A DNA stretch of 64,000 nucleotides from Dichotomocladium elegans (GCA_025716815.1 JAIXMN010000024.1:548261-612260), one strand, 5' to 3'; counted from the first letter of the stretch, positions 1 to 9,690 are shown. A program made the numbers and translations. The notes: generated from the letters alone by a model not told the origin.

Positions 1-3000
1 CTCAGGACGCAGTAGCGTGTGAAAATGTCGACCATGACGAGTAAGTAGTTGTTACCACTGTCAGACGTAATGTTGAGCGTGCCAAGATCAATAGCCCAAT
101 GATCGCCTGGGTACTTAGCGGTGACATGACGCAATGGCTGGAAACCATGTTTGCCGACATTGAAGCGTTGACAGTCCATGCATTGTGAGACAAGCTTCTG
201 GGCGTCCTTGCGTAGGTTAGCCCAGTGCAGCCCGTCACTGTGAATGGACTTGGTGATTGCGTCGGCACCGAAGTGACCGAGTAAATGCGCTTTCTGCAGC
301 AATTCGGTACGTTCGTGCTCGGGAGGCGTCATGAAGTCGACGGGCTCAAAGTGTTGTGCGCGTGCGAGAATGGGCGCATGACCGTCGGTGTTGTTCTCAG
401 AGGAATGTGAAGAAGAAGAGGAGGAGGCTTTTCGTGTGGCTGAGCCTGCAGCGTTGGTGATAAGGTTCCGTGACGTGCTGCCTGAAACGTTGCTCTTTCC
501 TTTACCCCCCACCAGACTTTTGTCCGCAGGAAAAAGACGGGAGAAGGCGTCAGGCAGAACGTTGTCCATACCTGGCAGATGCACTACCTCGAAATCGAAA
601 TCGTACAGGTCGTCAAGCCAACGAGCCATCATTGGATTGACTAGCGGTTGCGTGTGGAGATATGTTAGTGCAGCGTGGTCAGTGTAAAGGGTAAAACGAC
701 GTCCCCAGAGCCAGTGTCGGAACTGTCGAAGTCCGTAAACGACTGCAAAGAGCTCGCGTTTAGTAACCGACCAGCGTTGCTGGCTGGGAGATAATGCCTT
801 GGCCTTGAAACCGATGTAACGAATCTGATTGTTGATGACCTGATAGAGGCATACCCCCACCCCCACGTCACTTGCGTCTGTAGCTAGGCAGAAAGGGTGC
901 TGCAAATTTGGATGACAGAGCACTGGAGCTTGCGTAAGCGCGAGTTTGATGTTATTGAATGCGCGCGTGTGCTCTTCTGTCCACAACTGCGAGAGATCCC
1001 CTGCGTTGCGCAAACTGTCCAGTGGCCACGTTGTCGTTGCAAATCGAGGTACATGGTCCCGGAGGAAGTTCACGGCACCGAGGAACCGTTGCATATCTTT
1101 GCCTGTAGCGGGCTGGGGCCAGGCCGCTATGTTGGCGACCTTTCGAGGATCCAAAGCAATGCCGGCTGCTGAGATGCAGAATCCCAGAAGGTACACCTTG
1201 CGCTGTCCAAAGGCACACTTATCACGGTTGAGGATGAGATTGGCTCGCGTGAGACGGCGGACAACTTCCTGTACGTGAGGAACGTGTTCTTTGAAGCTGG
1301 CGTGTATACCATTGACTTTGAATGCCGTTTTATGTTGGTGCTCTTCTGTGATGGGGAACCGATGAAAAGCATTCGTCAAGTCGAGAGTCGTGAAAATTGT
1401 TGATCCACCGGTGCGCTCGAAGATGTCTGACAAGTGGGGCAGTGGAAACCGATCTTCGGGTAGGAGTAGATTGAGCTGGCGTACATCGAGACAGGGGCGA
1501 TACTTGGTATAGTTGCCGTCGCTATCCTTCTTCCTTGCGAAAACGATCGGACTGTTCCAATGGCTGATAGTATGCGATTTCTTGATGACACCGTCGGCAA
1601 GCCATTTGTCGACATGCTGCTGCAGAAGAGGCATGAGGGTCGCTGGCAGCTTGTATTGGGCCCGGTAGGCTACAGCGCCCGGCGGTGTTTCGAGACGAAC
1701 AATTGCTTCTGGAAGTGTGCAGAAAGAGTTGATAGGGATGGCTGTGTTTGCAGCAAGAAAGGGTTGGATATCCTGCATGAACTTCGCGTGCTCGGTTGGC
1801 GATCCTGCAGGGGAATCATTTGGGACTTCGGAATCGTCATCTCCGGTAGATTCTGGAAGGTGCGCGAGAGCGGAAGTGTCCCAGTCGATGGGTAATCCTA
1901 CTATATGAATACCAAGAGCTTTCATCAGGTCAGTACCAATGCACACATCGACTTCGCCATGCAAATCTAGCACATCAAAAGTATGGGAGATAGTCCGACG
2001 GTTACAGCTCACAGCCAACTTTTTATTTACAATTCCCACACGAGGAAGAGTAACCCCAGCAGAAGCTAAGTGTATGGTCCCGGCTGCCGGAGACACGGAC
2101 CAACGAAAGCGTGCGCACAATGAAGGGGAAACGGTGCTGTCTGTAGCGCCGGTGTCCAGCAGGGCCCAAAGGCGCTGGCCTTCTATTGTGATGGGGAAGT
2201 GGTGTGAGCGTGTATGTGCGGAAGGTAAGTCCTGTTTCTGTGTATGCTTACACTGGTGTGAAGGACCGTACAACGCGTTATACACGTCCGACATCTCTAT
2301 GTCCTCAGGCTCGCTGTCCAAGGCATCTGGGGACTCGGGCTGTGGTGGCATGGCCGACCGACGAGCCGTGCGAGGAGCAGAGCGAGGGGAGGAACGAGGC
2401 ACAGAGCCGGAGCGCGAACGGGAACGGGAGCGGGCAGAGGAAGACTGAGAAGCGGCCACCGGGGAGCGCTCTCTCTTGACGTGCTGGTGGGCCCGCATCG
2501 TCAGGTTCTTGGGAGGGCATTGGTGCCCTCGAGCGAAGGCGCCACCACACCACCAACACGTCGCAATCTTGTTCCCATCCCTGGGAGCGCGGGCCGCAGA
2601 AGATGGGGCGCTGGCCTTCTGGCGTTCTTGGGCCAGGATCTTGCGCCGCGCCTGACACTCGTCCGTGGTGTGTCGACCCATTCCATGGACATCGCAGCGC
2701 TTTTTTCGAGAGGGGGCGCCACCCTCCAGGCCGGATCGTTCAGAGCTACCAGAGGTGCTCGCCCGTCGCTTAGGGGCGTGGATAGAGTCCATGAGGGACT
2801 GTCCAGCCGGCACTGAAGCAGACGGTGAGTCCCGTCCAGCAGAGGAACGCGGAGCAGCGCGAGAGGAAGAGGAGACGTCGGAGCCAAAGTTGCGCTCGAG
2901 GTTAAGCGCGATTTGTCCCAGTTGCTGGGAGGTGCGCTTGAGGGCGGCAGGCAGGCTGGCACGAGCAATGTTGACCCGCTCGGCGATGTCAGGACGGAGG

Positions 3001-3809
3001 CCGTTGAGGTACCGATTGGCAGCAATGCTGTCATCCGGCATACGCGCGTCCCTACGCAGCTTTTGGAACCGCCCGTTCCACTCGGCGACGGTCTCTCTAC
3101 GCAGCATCTTTGCTACCATGACTGCCTCGACGGCGGCAGCTAACTGCTCCGTCTGGTCAACGGAAAACTCCTGCTCGAGGGCCACTCGAGCGAACGACCA
3201 GGGCTCGTTGCTATGCGGGCGGAGGTGTTCCTCAAACCACGATCGATGCTCTGGCGAGAGCAGGACCGGCAAGTACCTAGCCCAGACAAGGTCAGGGGCT
3301 TGGCCCGCTGCGGCGAGGATATCCTCAAAGGCACGCAAGCAGTCTTGAATGGTCGCGAAGACCATCGACGCCGGACGCCAGACGAATCCTTCCCACTGGA
3401 AAACGGGGCAGTTGGCGGGCATCGCCCAGCGGTCGACACCAGGAAGGGAAGGAGTGCTCGAGGTTTCGGCGAACGAGGATATCGATCCTGGGGCTGGACT
3501 CACGAGCAGGCGTGCCGACGACTCCAGTTCGGCGATCTCCTGCTCAAGCAGGCTCATCTGCTCCCTTAGACGGGCGTGCTCAGCCCGGTCGTTCGCCCGG
3601 GCGGCGGCCGTGCGTTGCAGCATTAGCAGGGCGAGATCACCCCGCAAGGACTCCACGGCTTCCACAGCCTGCTGCACCACCGATGTGGCGCGGGTTGCCT
3701 CGACGACAGGGGCGACAGGTGCATCATTTCGCGGCTGGTTGGTGCCGCTCGTTGCCGCGCGAACGGAAGGAAGGTCGAAGTCGTTGTTGGAGGGAGAGGG
3801 AGCTGACAT
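1..3809 (-). CDS. Gag-Pol polyprotein of Ty3 copy 1 (partial, RT catalytic motif deleted)
   Basis: The start chosen is the ATG at 3809-3807, the first one inside the LTR and equivalent to the start of copy 3. The frame appears open to position 1. In order it encodes a Gag region, a Cys-rich zinc knuckle (CWWCGGAFARGHQC), an aspartic protease with DTGATDST near 2120-2140, RT, RNase H with the YTDH motif, and the start of integrase. The protein is produced from retrotransposon RNA and would act in cytoplasmic particles. A 126-bp in-frame deletion at 1302/1303 removes 42 codons, including the FIDD catalytic pair of RT, so this copy cannot reverse transcribe by itself. The frame stays open, so particle proteins could still be made. 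The frame was read by eye and single stops could have been missed. Confidence 0.8.
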   Translation of the reverse strand, partial: MSAPSPSNNDFDLPSVRAATSGTNQPRNDAPVAPVVEATRATSVVQQAVEAVESLRGDLALLMLQRTAAARANDRAEHARLREQMSLLEQEIAELESSARLLVSPAPGSISSFAETSSTPSLPGVDRWAMPANCPVFQWEGFVWRPASMVFATIQDCLRAFEDILAAAGQAPDLVWARYLPVLLSPEHRSWFEEHLRPHSNEPWSFARVALEQEFSVDQTEQLAAAVEAVMVAKMLRRETVAEWNGRFQKLRRDARMPDDSIAANRYLNGLRPDIAERVNIARASLPAALKRTSQQLGQIALNLERNFGSDVSSSSRAAPRSSAGRDSPSASVPAGQSLMDSIHAPKRRASTSGSSERSGLEGGAPSRKKRCDVHGMGRHTTDECQARRKILAQERQKASAPSSAARAPRDGNKIATCWWCGGAFARGHQCPPKNLTMRAHQHVKRERSPVAASQSSSARSRSRSRSGSVPRSSPRSAPRTARRSAMPPQPESPDALDSEPEDIEMSDVYNALYGPSHQCKHTQKQDLPSAHTRSHHFPITIEGQRLWALLDTGATDSTVSPSLCARFRWSVSPAAGTIHLASAGVTLPRVGIVNKKLAVSCNRRTISHTFDVLDLHGEVDVCIGTDLMKALGIHIVGLPIDWDTSALAHLPESTGDDDSEVPNDSPAGSPTEHAKFMQDIQPFLAANTAIPINSFCTLPEAIVRLETPPGAVAYRAQYKLPATLMPLLQQHVDKWLADGVIKKSHTISHWNSPIVFARKKDSDGNYTKYRPCLDVRQLNLLLPEDRFPLPHLSDIFERTGGSTIFTTLDLTNAFHRFPITEEHQHKTAFKVNGIHASFKEHVPHVQEVVRRLTRANLILNRDKCAFGQRKVYLLGFCISAAGIALDPRKVANIAAWPQPATGKDMQRFLGAVNFLRDHVPRFATTTWPLDSLRNAGDLSQLWTEEHTRAFNNIKLALTQAPVLCHPNLQHPFCLATDASDVGVGVCLYQVINNQIRYIGFKAKALSPSQQRWSVTKRELFAVVYGLRQFRHWLWGRRFTLYTDHAALTYLHTQPLVNPMMARWLDDLYDFDFEVVHLPGMDNVLPDAFSRLFPADKSLVGGKGKSNVSGSTSRNLITNAAGSATRKASSSSSSHSSENNTDGHAPILARAQHFEPVDFMTPPEHERTELLQKAHLLGHFGADAITKSIHSDGLHWANLRKDAQKLVSQCMDCQRFNVGKHGFQPLRHVTAKYPGDHWAIDLGTLNITSDSGNNYLLVMVDIFTRYCVL

Positions 3810-3855
3810 CGTACGTTATAAAAAAAAAGAGGTAAGCGAATTCAAAGAAAAAAAA

Positions 3856-4158
3856 TGTGGTGGTTAGAGAGTTAGTTGCAGGTGTTTAAACCGTAGGGGC
3901 TAAAATCGAGTCTTTGAGACGGGATCCTCTTTATTGAATAAAAACAACTCTCTTTTTATATGATTTCGGACCAGGGTGGTAGTGGTGATACAAGCGGTAG
4001 TCATCGAGCATGGTCCTCCAATCATTACCAGTTAGCGGGCTTCGTAACGTTGGAATGGGAGGACAGTCGAGACGTGCTGTAGAAGAGGTGGATAAGTCGA
4101 TAACCCTGCTCAGTACTGTCTGTAGAAGCGCAGTGTTATGAACAGTAGGGCTATGACA
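3856..4158 (-). repeat. 5' LTR of Ty3 copy 1
   Basis: This 303-bp LTR, read on the minus strand, starts TGTCATAGCCC and ends ACCACCACA, giving the usual TG...CA termini. The same 303 bp is found at 47196-47498 as the LTR of copy 2. It contains a TATA-like ATATAAAAAG followed by an AATAAAG motif, consistent with promoter and polyadenylation functions. Confidence 0.9.
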
Positions 4159-4286
4159 GAATCATTGAAGTGATGGATGAAAATGGTCAATGGTCAAAGC
4201 GGGTATGCAGATATGCCAGTGCAGGTCTTCTTTACAGCAAAACATGCCTCCACAAGTACAGGATTTTCAAGAAGAAGTTTGCCACA

Positions 4287-4462
4287 AATTGCCTGGCAGT
4301 AGCCTTTAGGCAATTGTGTGAGTCCTACGAACCCAAACCTGAACCCCTAGAGTGCTGTGACCATCTCTCAGCGATTTATTATAGCGAATAAAACAATACC
4401 AATAAAAATTTTCTATCTAAGATTTAAAAGATGTGAGTAAATGAATGTAAACAAGTCGATCA
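4287..4462 (+). repeat. DIRS left inverted terminal repeat
   Basis: The segment 4331-4462 is the reverse complement of about 8499-8625 with few differences. The outermost part (4287-4354) is instead complementary to the internal region 8337-8405. This is the arrangement expected for DIRS, where the internal region is the template that completes the ends. Confidence 0.88.
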
Positions 4463-4509
4463 TCTCTTTCGCTCGCCGGGCACCTCCGCAGCTTTATTAT
4501 CGTCGCACC

Positions 4510-5405
4510 ATGCAAGATCCCATGGACCACGTGGTCCAACTGGCCGCCCTTACACAGCAGGTGGCACAAAGCAGCCGTTGCTACAACAATTGCTCCAAAA
4601 CCATAGCCCCACAGGTGCCCCTGAGTCCACCCTTCATGATCTACCAACTAGACAACATTATGAATGGGAGGCGTCGGACACCTTACGGGAGCAGATGCCC
4701 ACCTTGGACCAGCCATTGTTCACTCAGACGCTAACTGATGACGAACGCAAGGCTCTCATTGACTGCTACCCGCTGCTGGCCAGAGTTCAGTATTCACCTC
4801 CTGCCACCCTTCCCCAGGCAGAAAGACACACTGGCAAGGGTCATCGACACGAGGACCAATCACTATGCCAGGTGCAATACACAATCTCGGCAATTGTCCA
4901 TCCGGTTGACGTGTTAGGTTATGTTCTGCTTCCAATCCTGCCTGCCGACCAAGTGGCACGAGTCTATGCTATTCTTAATGATATATGCACCCTGATCCTT
5001 CACGCGGGTGGTGTCGCGAATGAGGCTCGAAATAATATTGCATTGAGGGCGGTGAACCCCTCGTTCTCCCTTACCCCGTCGGGGAGTAAAGACTACACAA
5101 TGGCAATCGATCAATCCAAGGAGACGGTCTCAGCCAATGCTTCCCTCCAGAAGACGCTTAAAGACGCTACACCTTCATCAAGACAATTCCGCCGCTCAGA
5201 CCCCAATGCTTCGTTTTTTCAAGATGTCCCACCACTGGGAGGTGGTGGGCAACCCGAATCCAGGTACTCCAGCAATCAGTACAACACCAATTACAGTGCC
5301 CCGCGGCGCCACCACCATCACCGCCAGGGCCCCGCAAGACACCAGTTGGCAGCCCGTTCCAACAATCCCTTCCGCTCACAACACAACGACAACACCCGCC
5401 AGTAG
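4510..5405 (+). pseudogene. DIRS Gag-like ORF, frameshifted
   Basis: An ATG at 4510 begins a short frame that runs into a stop. The second, longer frame (open from before 4578 to 5405) contains the bulk of the protein: an N-terminal helical region, a central hydrophobic segment and a C-terminal basic, His/Arg/Asn-rich tail. Reading from the ATG and switching frame near 4568-4578 gives one continuous protein, so a one-base indel there is the simplest explanation. This is the position of the DIRS gag-like ORF, and the basic tail suits nucleic acid binding. The ORF overlaps the start of the RT frame. No specific domain is recognised beyond position and composition. Confidence 0.6.
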
Positions 5406-7314
5406 CGGTCGCTTGTCTCGCTTCGCGCAAGCCTGGGCGCGATTGTCCAACAGCGCATGGCTCCGTTCGGTCATACACGAAGGTTTCCGTCTTCACTTCT
5501 CGACACCTCCACAGTTAAGCTCTCACCTGACACCGACGATCCCAAGGTCCTCCGAGCAACGCCGACTTCTAAGACAGGCAATCGCCGAATTAATCCACAA
5601 ACGAGCCATCGAACCAGCAGATTCGTCTCCTGGTTTCACAAGCACAATGTTTGTGATCGACAAACGCTCGGGCGGACATCGCCTGGTCTTCAACCTATGT
5701 CAACTCAACAAACACTTACAGGCCCCACATTTCCGAATGGAGACACTTCAACACATCGCTCGGATGATTCGTCAAAACGACTTTTTAACATCTATAGACC
5801 TCTCGGATCCATTTCTCCATCTCTTGATACATCGACACTCGCGAAAATTCCTCCACTTCCGCTTCGAGGGCTCGACCTGGCAGTTCCACATGACCCCTTT
5901 CAGCCTTTCAATCGTCCTGTACCTCTTTACTCAGGTGACCAAGCCGATCTTGGCCTGGGCACGTCGCCAAGGGATCAGGTTGACTGCATACCTAGACGAC
6001 TGGCTATTGATGGTGGATTCCCGTTCTGCGGCAGTCCTCCAAACCCAGCTGGTGGTAGCGAAACTTCAGGAGTTGGGCTGGCTCCTGAACCTGAAGAAAT
6101 CCTGTCTTCGTCCTCAGCAGAGCATCGAACATCTAGGATTCACGATCGATACTCGTTCTATGACCGCTCTCCTACCAGGGAAGAAACTGCGCGACTTGCG
6201 CAAATCCATTGCCAGTGTAGTCTGTCTAGACAGGGTAACTCCACGCAAGTTACACAGCCTCACAATGAGGCTTCGGGCGACTGCCATGGCGATCCTCCCG
6301 ACCAATCTTTACACCCAAGCTATGATCCATTTCAAGAACCGCTGGGTCGTCAACAATTGGGGATGGGATACCCCCCGTCACTTACCCTCAGACTGCGTAG
6401 ACGAATTTCAGCAGTGGCTGGCGAACCTTCGACTCTGGAATGGTCAGTCACTACTCCGGTCGTCACCTCAGCATACTCTATTCGTCGACGCGAGCGACCA
6501 AGGTTGGGGTGCGGTGTGGGGACGCCGCATGATACAGGGTCGTTGGTCTCATTCAGAAGCCAGAGAATCAATCAATTGGCGCGAACTTCAAGCTATTCGA
6601 CTTGCGCTACAGACTTTTCATCAGCTACATCACTCCACAGTGATGATCCAAACAGACAACATGACAGCTTCGGCCTACATCACCAAACAAGGGGGCTCCA
6701 AATCCCTACGCCTGAGCCACCTGGCATGGGACGTCTGGGAGATGTGTCTTCAACGGAGCCTGCGAGTCGAGGCGAAACATATCAAGGGAACCGACAACAC
6801 ACGCGCAGATCGAGCTTCTCGTCACTTCCAGGAGTCGTACATGTGGAGGGTTCATCCGACGACCTTTCACCTCCTCCAGAAACAACTGGGAGTCCGACAC
6901 GACGTGGATCTTTTTGCGGACAGGACAACCACACTACTTCCACGATATGTGTCCTGGCGCCTGGATCCGCAAGCCATCGCAACCGATGCCATGTCTCTTT
7001 CTTGGACATGCTGGAGGAACCCATGGATACACCCGCCATGGCCCCTCATTCTACGCTGTCTCCAGAAGATCCAGGACGAGGCCATTCGAGCAACAATAGT
7101 TGTCCCGTACTGGCCGACCGCGATATGGTTTCCCCTTCTGGTGCGGATGGTGACGATGGATCCGATTCTCCTCGATCCCCAACGGCACACCGAGACAACT
7201 TCTCCCTCTGCTACCTCCCCGTGGACAAATCCGACCTGGAGACTCTCCGTGTGGCGACTATCAGGCGACAGTTCGACGGCAAAGGGTTCTCCTCAACTAC
7301 ACTTGATTCGTTAA
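5137..7314 (+). CDS. DIRS reverse transcriptase-RNase H polyprotein
   Basis: The frame of up to 725 codons contains an RT domain with the catalytic YLDD (near 5989-6000), then RNase H with FVDASDQGWGAVWG (about 6480-6520), the ELQAI glutamate and the IQTDN aspartate. A C-terminal region contains DVDLFADR and DAMSLSW, as in the extra domain that follows RNase H in DIRS elements. It would copy the element RNA into DNA. The true start is uncertain because the frame overlaps the gag ORF. Several conserved positions look altered: the stretch after TPF reads SLSIVLYLF where GLSxSPxxF is usual, and SIDLSDPF stands in for SIDLKDAF. RT activity of this copy is therefore doubtful. Confidence 0.85.
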   Translation: MLPSRRRLKTLHLHQDNSAAQTPMLRFFKMSHHWEVVGNPNPGTPAISTTPITVPRGATTITARAPQDTSWQPVPTIPSAHNTTTTPASSGRLSRFAQAWARLSNSAWLRSVIHEGFRLHFSTPPQLSSHLTPTIPRSSEQRRLLRQAIAELIHKRAIEPADSSPGFTSTMFVIDKRSGGHRLVFNLCQLNKHLQAPHFRMETLQHIARMIRQNDFLTSIDLSDPFLHLLIHRHSRKFLHFRFEGSTWQFHMTPFSLSIVLYLFTQVTKPILAWARRQGIRLTAYLDDWLLMVDSRSAAVLQTQLVVAKLQELGWLLNLKKSCLRPQQSIEHLGFTIDTRSMTALLPGKKLRDLRKSIASVVCLDRVTPRKLHSLTMRLRATAMAILPTNLYTQAMIHFKNRWVVNNWGWDTPRHLPSDCVDEFQQWLANLRLWNGQSLLRSSPQHTLFVDASDQGWGAVWGRRMIQGRWSHSEARESINWRELQAIRLALQTFHQLHHSTVMIQTDNMTASAYITKQGGSKSLRLSHLAWDVWEMCLQRSLRVEAKHIKGTDNTRADRASRHFQESYMWRVHPTTFHLLQKQLGVRHDVDLFADRTTTLLPRYVSWRLDPQAIATDAMSLSWTCWRNPWIHPPWPLILRCLQKIQDEAIRATIVVPYWPTAIWFPLLVRMVTMDPILLDPQRHTETTSPSATSPWTNPTWRLSVWRLSGDSSTAKGSPQLHLIR

Positions 7315-8252
7315 TCACTCCATTGATCGCGCATATGCCCACCACAACCTCATATCTTCCGGCTCAATATCGCTTCTTATGCTGGTGCCAACACTATGAT
7401 CGCGACCCCACTCAATTTAACGCAACAGACATTATCAACTTTCTTTCCTTGGCATGCGATACAGGTTTTCAGCTCAACACTATCAAACTATATCGATCGG
7501 CGATCCTCGTTTTTCACTCGGACGCCGAGTCTATTCGTTCCTCTCTGGATCTTCTGGAGATTTTTCGCCGCTGGGCTAGAGCAGCCCCCCCGCGCCCATG
7601 GTCACGCCCAGTAGTCGATGTTACGCCGACTCTTAGGTTTTTAGCCTCCATTGCGTCCCTGCCGACCACTACTATCTCTCTGTTGAACCAAAAAACAGCC
7701 TTCCTCCTCGCTATGGCAGCCTTTTTATGGCCCTCAGACCTACATTGTATTCAGCTTCAACACTGTTCAGTCTCTACTGATAATCTACTTACTCTGTCCA
7801 TTCTCGCACCCAAAGAGACCTGCTGCGGTCAACGCATTATAAAAACTCTGGTAGTCCACCCTTTGGCAGCAGACTCGGCGCTTTGCCCGGTCCAAGCATT
7901 CGTGGCCCTTCGGGATCATCTGGATGCCGCTAATCGACTGCCCGATGTGCTCTTTGTGAACAGCCATTCCCGGTCCTCACCCCTGTCGGCGACCACCATT
8001 GCGGCCTGGCTGAAACGTCTCCTGGCGTGCTCTTTGACTTCTGCAGATTCTCGCCCAACACTTTCCGTTCGGTCAATCGCGTCAGACCTTACCCTCCAGC
8101 GTGGTGTTTCTCTGGACGATGTGGTCACTATGGGCAATTGGTCTTCTACAACAGTTTTCGATCAACATTACCGGCGGTCGCGCATGGTACGATCCAACAT
8201 GTCACGTCATGTTCTTGAGCCTCCGGTTGAGACATCTCCAAGCACTGGTTGA
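7188..8252 (+). CDS. DIRS tyrosine recombinase
   Basis: The frame overlaps the 3' end of the RT frame by about 130 bp and ends at 8252; the first ATG in the domain is at 7335. It has a core-binding N-terminal part (YLPAQYRFLCWCQHY) and a catalytic part ending in GNWSSTTVFDQHYRR, where the Tyr is the expected nucleophile and the Arg of VRSIASDL the second catalytic Arg. The enzyme would insert circular DIRS DNA. The first catalytic Arg, normally in an 'RPSDL'-type motif, is Trp here (FLWPSDL), a one-base CGG to TGG change, so the protein is probably inactive. The same frame is open much further upstream (from 5457), but that part is only the antiphase of RT. Confidence 0.85.
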   Translation, partial: HRDNFSLCYLPVDKSDLETLRVATIRRQFDGKGFSSTTLDSLITPLIAHMPTTTSYLPAQYRFLCWCQHYDRDPTQFNATDIINFLSLACDTGFQLNTIKLYRSAILVFHSDAESIRSSLDLLEIFRRWARAAPPRPWSRPVVDVTPTLRFLASIASLPTTTISLLNQKTAFLLAMAAFLWPSDLHCIQLQHCSVSTDNLLTLSILAPKETCCGQRIIKTLVVHPLAADSALCPVQAFVALRDHLDAANRLPDVLFVNSHSRSSPLSATTIAAWLKRLLACSLTSADSRPTLSVRSIASDLTLQRGVSLDDVVTMGNWSSTTVFDQHYRRSRMVRSNMSRHVLEPPVETSPSTG

Positions 8253-8336
8253 TTAGTGCAGGCGGCGCTCTCTCAGGTATCTGTGTGGGTACAATTTTCT
8301 TCTCAGTGCTCCTGGACGCTGCTATCTGTGGCAGAC

Positions 8337-8448
8337 AGCACTCTAGGGGTTCAGGTTCGGGTTCGTAGGACTCACACAATTGCCTAAAGGCTACTGCCAG
8401 GCAATTGATAGGTTAGTCCATGGGACTAACCGAACCTGAACCCCTAGA
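8337..8448 (+). repeat. DIRS internal complementary region
   Basis: 8337-8405 is complementary to the left end (4287-4354). 8400-8448 is complementary to the outermost right end (about 8603-8653). The two meet at CAATT, the sequence shared by both termini. This is the diagnostic DIRS internal complementary region. Confidence 0.88.
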
Positions 8449-8498
8449 GGGTCCCACCCTTCCCATCCCACTATTATGCCCGGCTCGCTTCGATAATC

Positions 8499-8653
8499 GA
8501 CTTGTTTACATTCATTTACTCACATCTTTTAAATCTTGGATAGAAAATTTTTTTATTGCTATTGTTTCATTCGCTATAATAAATCGCTGAGAGATGGTCA
8601 CAGCACTCTAGGGGGTTCAGGTTCGGTTAGCCCTATGGACTAACCTATCAATT
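8499..8653 (-). repeat. DIRS right inverted terminal repeat
   Basis: Inverted copy of the left terminal repeat: 8499-8625 matches the complement of 4331-4462 with small differences (for example a longer T run near 8550). The last ~30 bp differ from the left end, as expected, and match the complement of the internal region instead. Confidence 0.88.
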
Positions 8654-9309
8654 GTACATACCCTGGTGTGGAATCAAGGGGTTTTAAGAATAAAAAGAGA
8701 CAGAATATGATTCTGTGAGACTCGCAAAAGGATTGTTTTTTATTAAGTGCCAATAATGGGCCTATTTATAAGAAGTGCTTATCAAAACGGTCACTCCGGA
8801 GGCTGAGTGTGGATAATCATCTAGGCGGTCTCCCGGGATGGTGGACCAGTTAAAAGGTTGATAAAGAAGTTCATCATTTACCCTTGTGATTATAACTGCG
8901 TCCTGAGACAGGTCCGGGATATAAATTATGAATCCGGATAGCGCGAGAGTAATTATGATAACGGCGCTCGAAGAGTGAAACAAAGTGTTGATGTCCCGTA
9001 TAATCCAGGGACACTGCTGTTAGGTAAGGAAATAGTCGTGGATACGACACCTGGTGTAGAGCCTTTATCTAGACCAATGCGAGCGATGTAAGCGAGCATT
9101 GGATGACCTCCGAACTTCTTCTTGAAAATCCTGTACTGCACCCACTTTCTCTGTATGACGATCCTATATGTATACCACTATTATTACCCTGCTACTGTTT
9201 ACTACTGTATATAAACAAGGATGCCCTGTGACGTCGGGCATCCGCACGTTGTATTATTATAACCATTGTTCTTCTCGTCGCGTTCGCGCTTCCTCCACGC
9301 TGTATATCA
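8654..9309. other. Repeat-derived, non-coding flank of the DIRS element
   Basis: No intact gene is seen. 9107-9137 is an inverted match (about 25 bp) to 4253-4280 on the other side of the DIRS element. A TATATAAACAAGG box at about 9206 followed by a GC-rich stretch resembles a fungal LTR promoter, but no element could be delimited. Confidence 0.4.
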
Positions 9310-9690
9310 GACGCTCTTTGTAAGTACTCGCACAACAGTGCCTGTACTGCTACACAGCTGTTTGATGATCGTATTCTTGGCAATATCGACCCCTTTCTCT
9401 GCAATGCCATTAGCGCATTGATGATAAGGAATGAGCAGGCGTTGGTCGACGCGAGTTGCGCAGTAAGGTCGTTGACAACTTCGATGCCATTGGTACTGGT
9501 GAGCGTGCGCACCAGTCTGTACAACATCGTGTCTGACCATAATGCTCGTGCTATGGTGAGTGCAGACTTAACCAGAATTGGCTCTCAGGACGTGAAAATG
9601 TCATAACAAGTGATTATTTTTGCTACCAGACGTAATATTGAGTGTACCAAGATCAATAGTCCAACGATCGCCTGGGTAGTTATAGCTGCT
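9310..9690 (-). pseudogene. Decayed Ty3 integrase fragment
   Basis: Read on the minus strand, this matches the integrase region of copies 1-3 (the TSDNGTEFVND and NGVAEKW segments, then the 'CYVLRAIPDKS' region) with frameshifts, stops and small deletions. On the plus strand it corresponds to about 48600-48960 of copy 2. The recognisable peptides are broken over two frames. It is an old relic of the same Ty3 family. Confidence 0.75.

Larger units (their letters stand above)
1..4158 (-). mobile_element. Ty3/gypsy chromovirus-type LTR retrotransposon, copy 1 (cut by window edge)
   Basis: The element runs on the minus strand from a 5' LTR (3856-4158) through a single Gag-Pol frame to the left edge of the window. 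Positions 1-1302 are almost base-for-base the same as 48838-50139 (copy 2). Relative to copy 2 it lacks 126 bp at 1302/1303. The 3' part (end of integrase, chromodomain, 3' LTR) lies outside the window. It is assigned to Ty3 because the order Gag, protease, RT, RNase H, integrase is visible and because copies 2 and 3 of the same family carry a C-terminal chromodomain. Confidence 0.9.
4287..8653 (+). mobile_element. DIRS-type tyrosine-recombinase retrotransposon
   Basis: This is a full-length DIRS architecture. Terminal repeats are inverted instead of direct (4287-4462 and 8499-8653). An internal complementary region at 8337-8448 joins sequence complementary to both outer ends. Three overlapping reading frames encode a Gag-like protein, RT-RNase H plus a C-terminal domain, and a tyrosine recombinase. 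The outer ends share AATT, and the internal region contains the predicted joined end ...CTATCAATTGCCTGG.... DIRS elements integrate through a circular DNA via their recombinase, make no target duplication and have no DDE integrase, and neither is seen here. Missense changes in RT and recombinase suggest that this copy is dying. Confidence 0.93.

Noticed and set aside
5457..7187. Very long open frame upstream of the DIRS recombinase
   Set aside because: It is the antiphase of the RT-RNase H frame; peptides are low-complexity Ser/Thr/Arg-rich and only the part after about 7188 matches a tyrosine recombinase.
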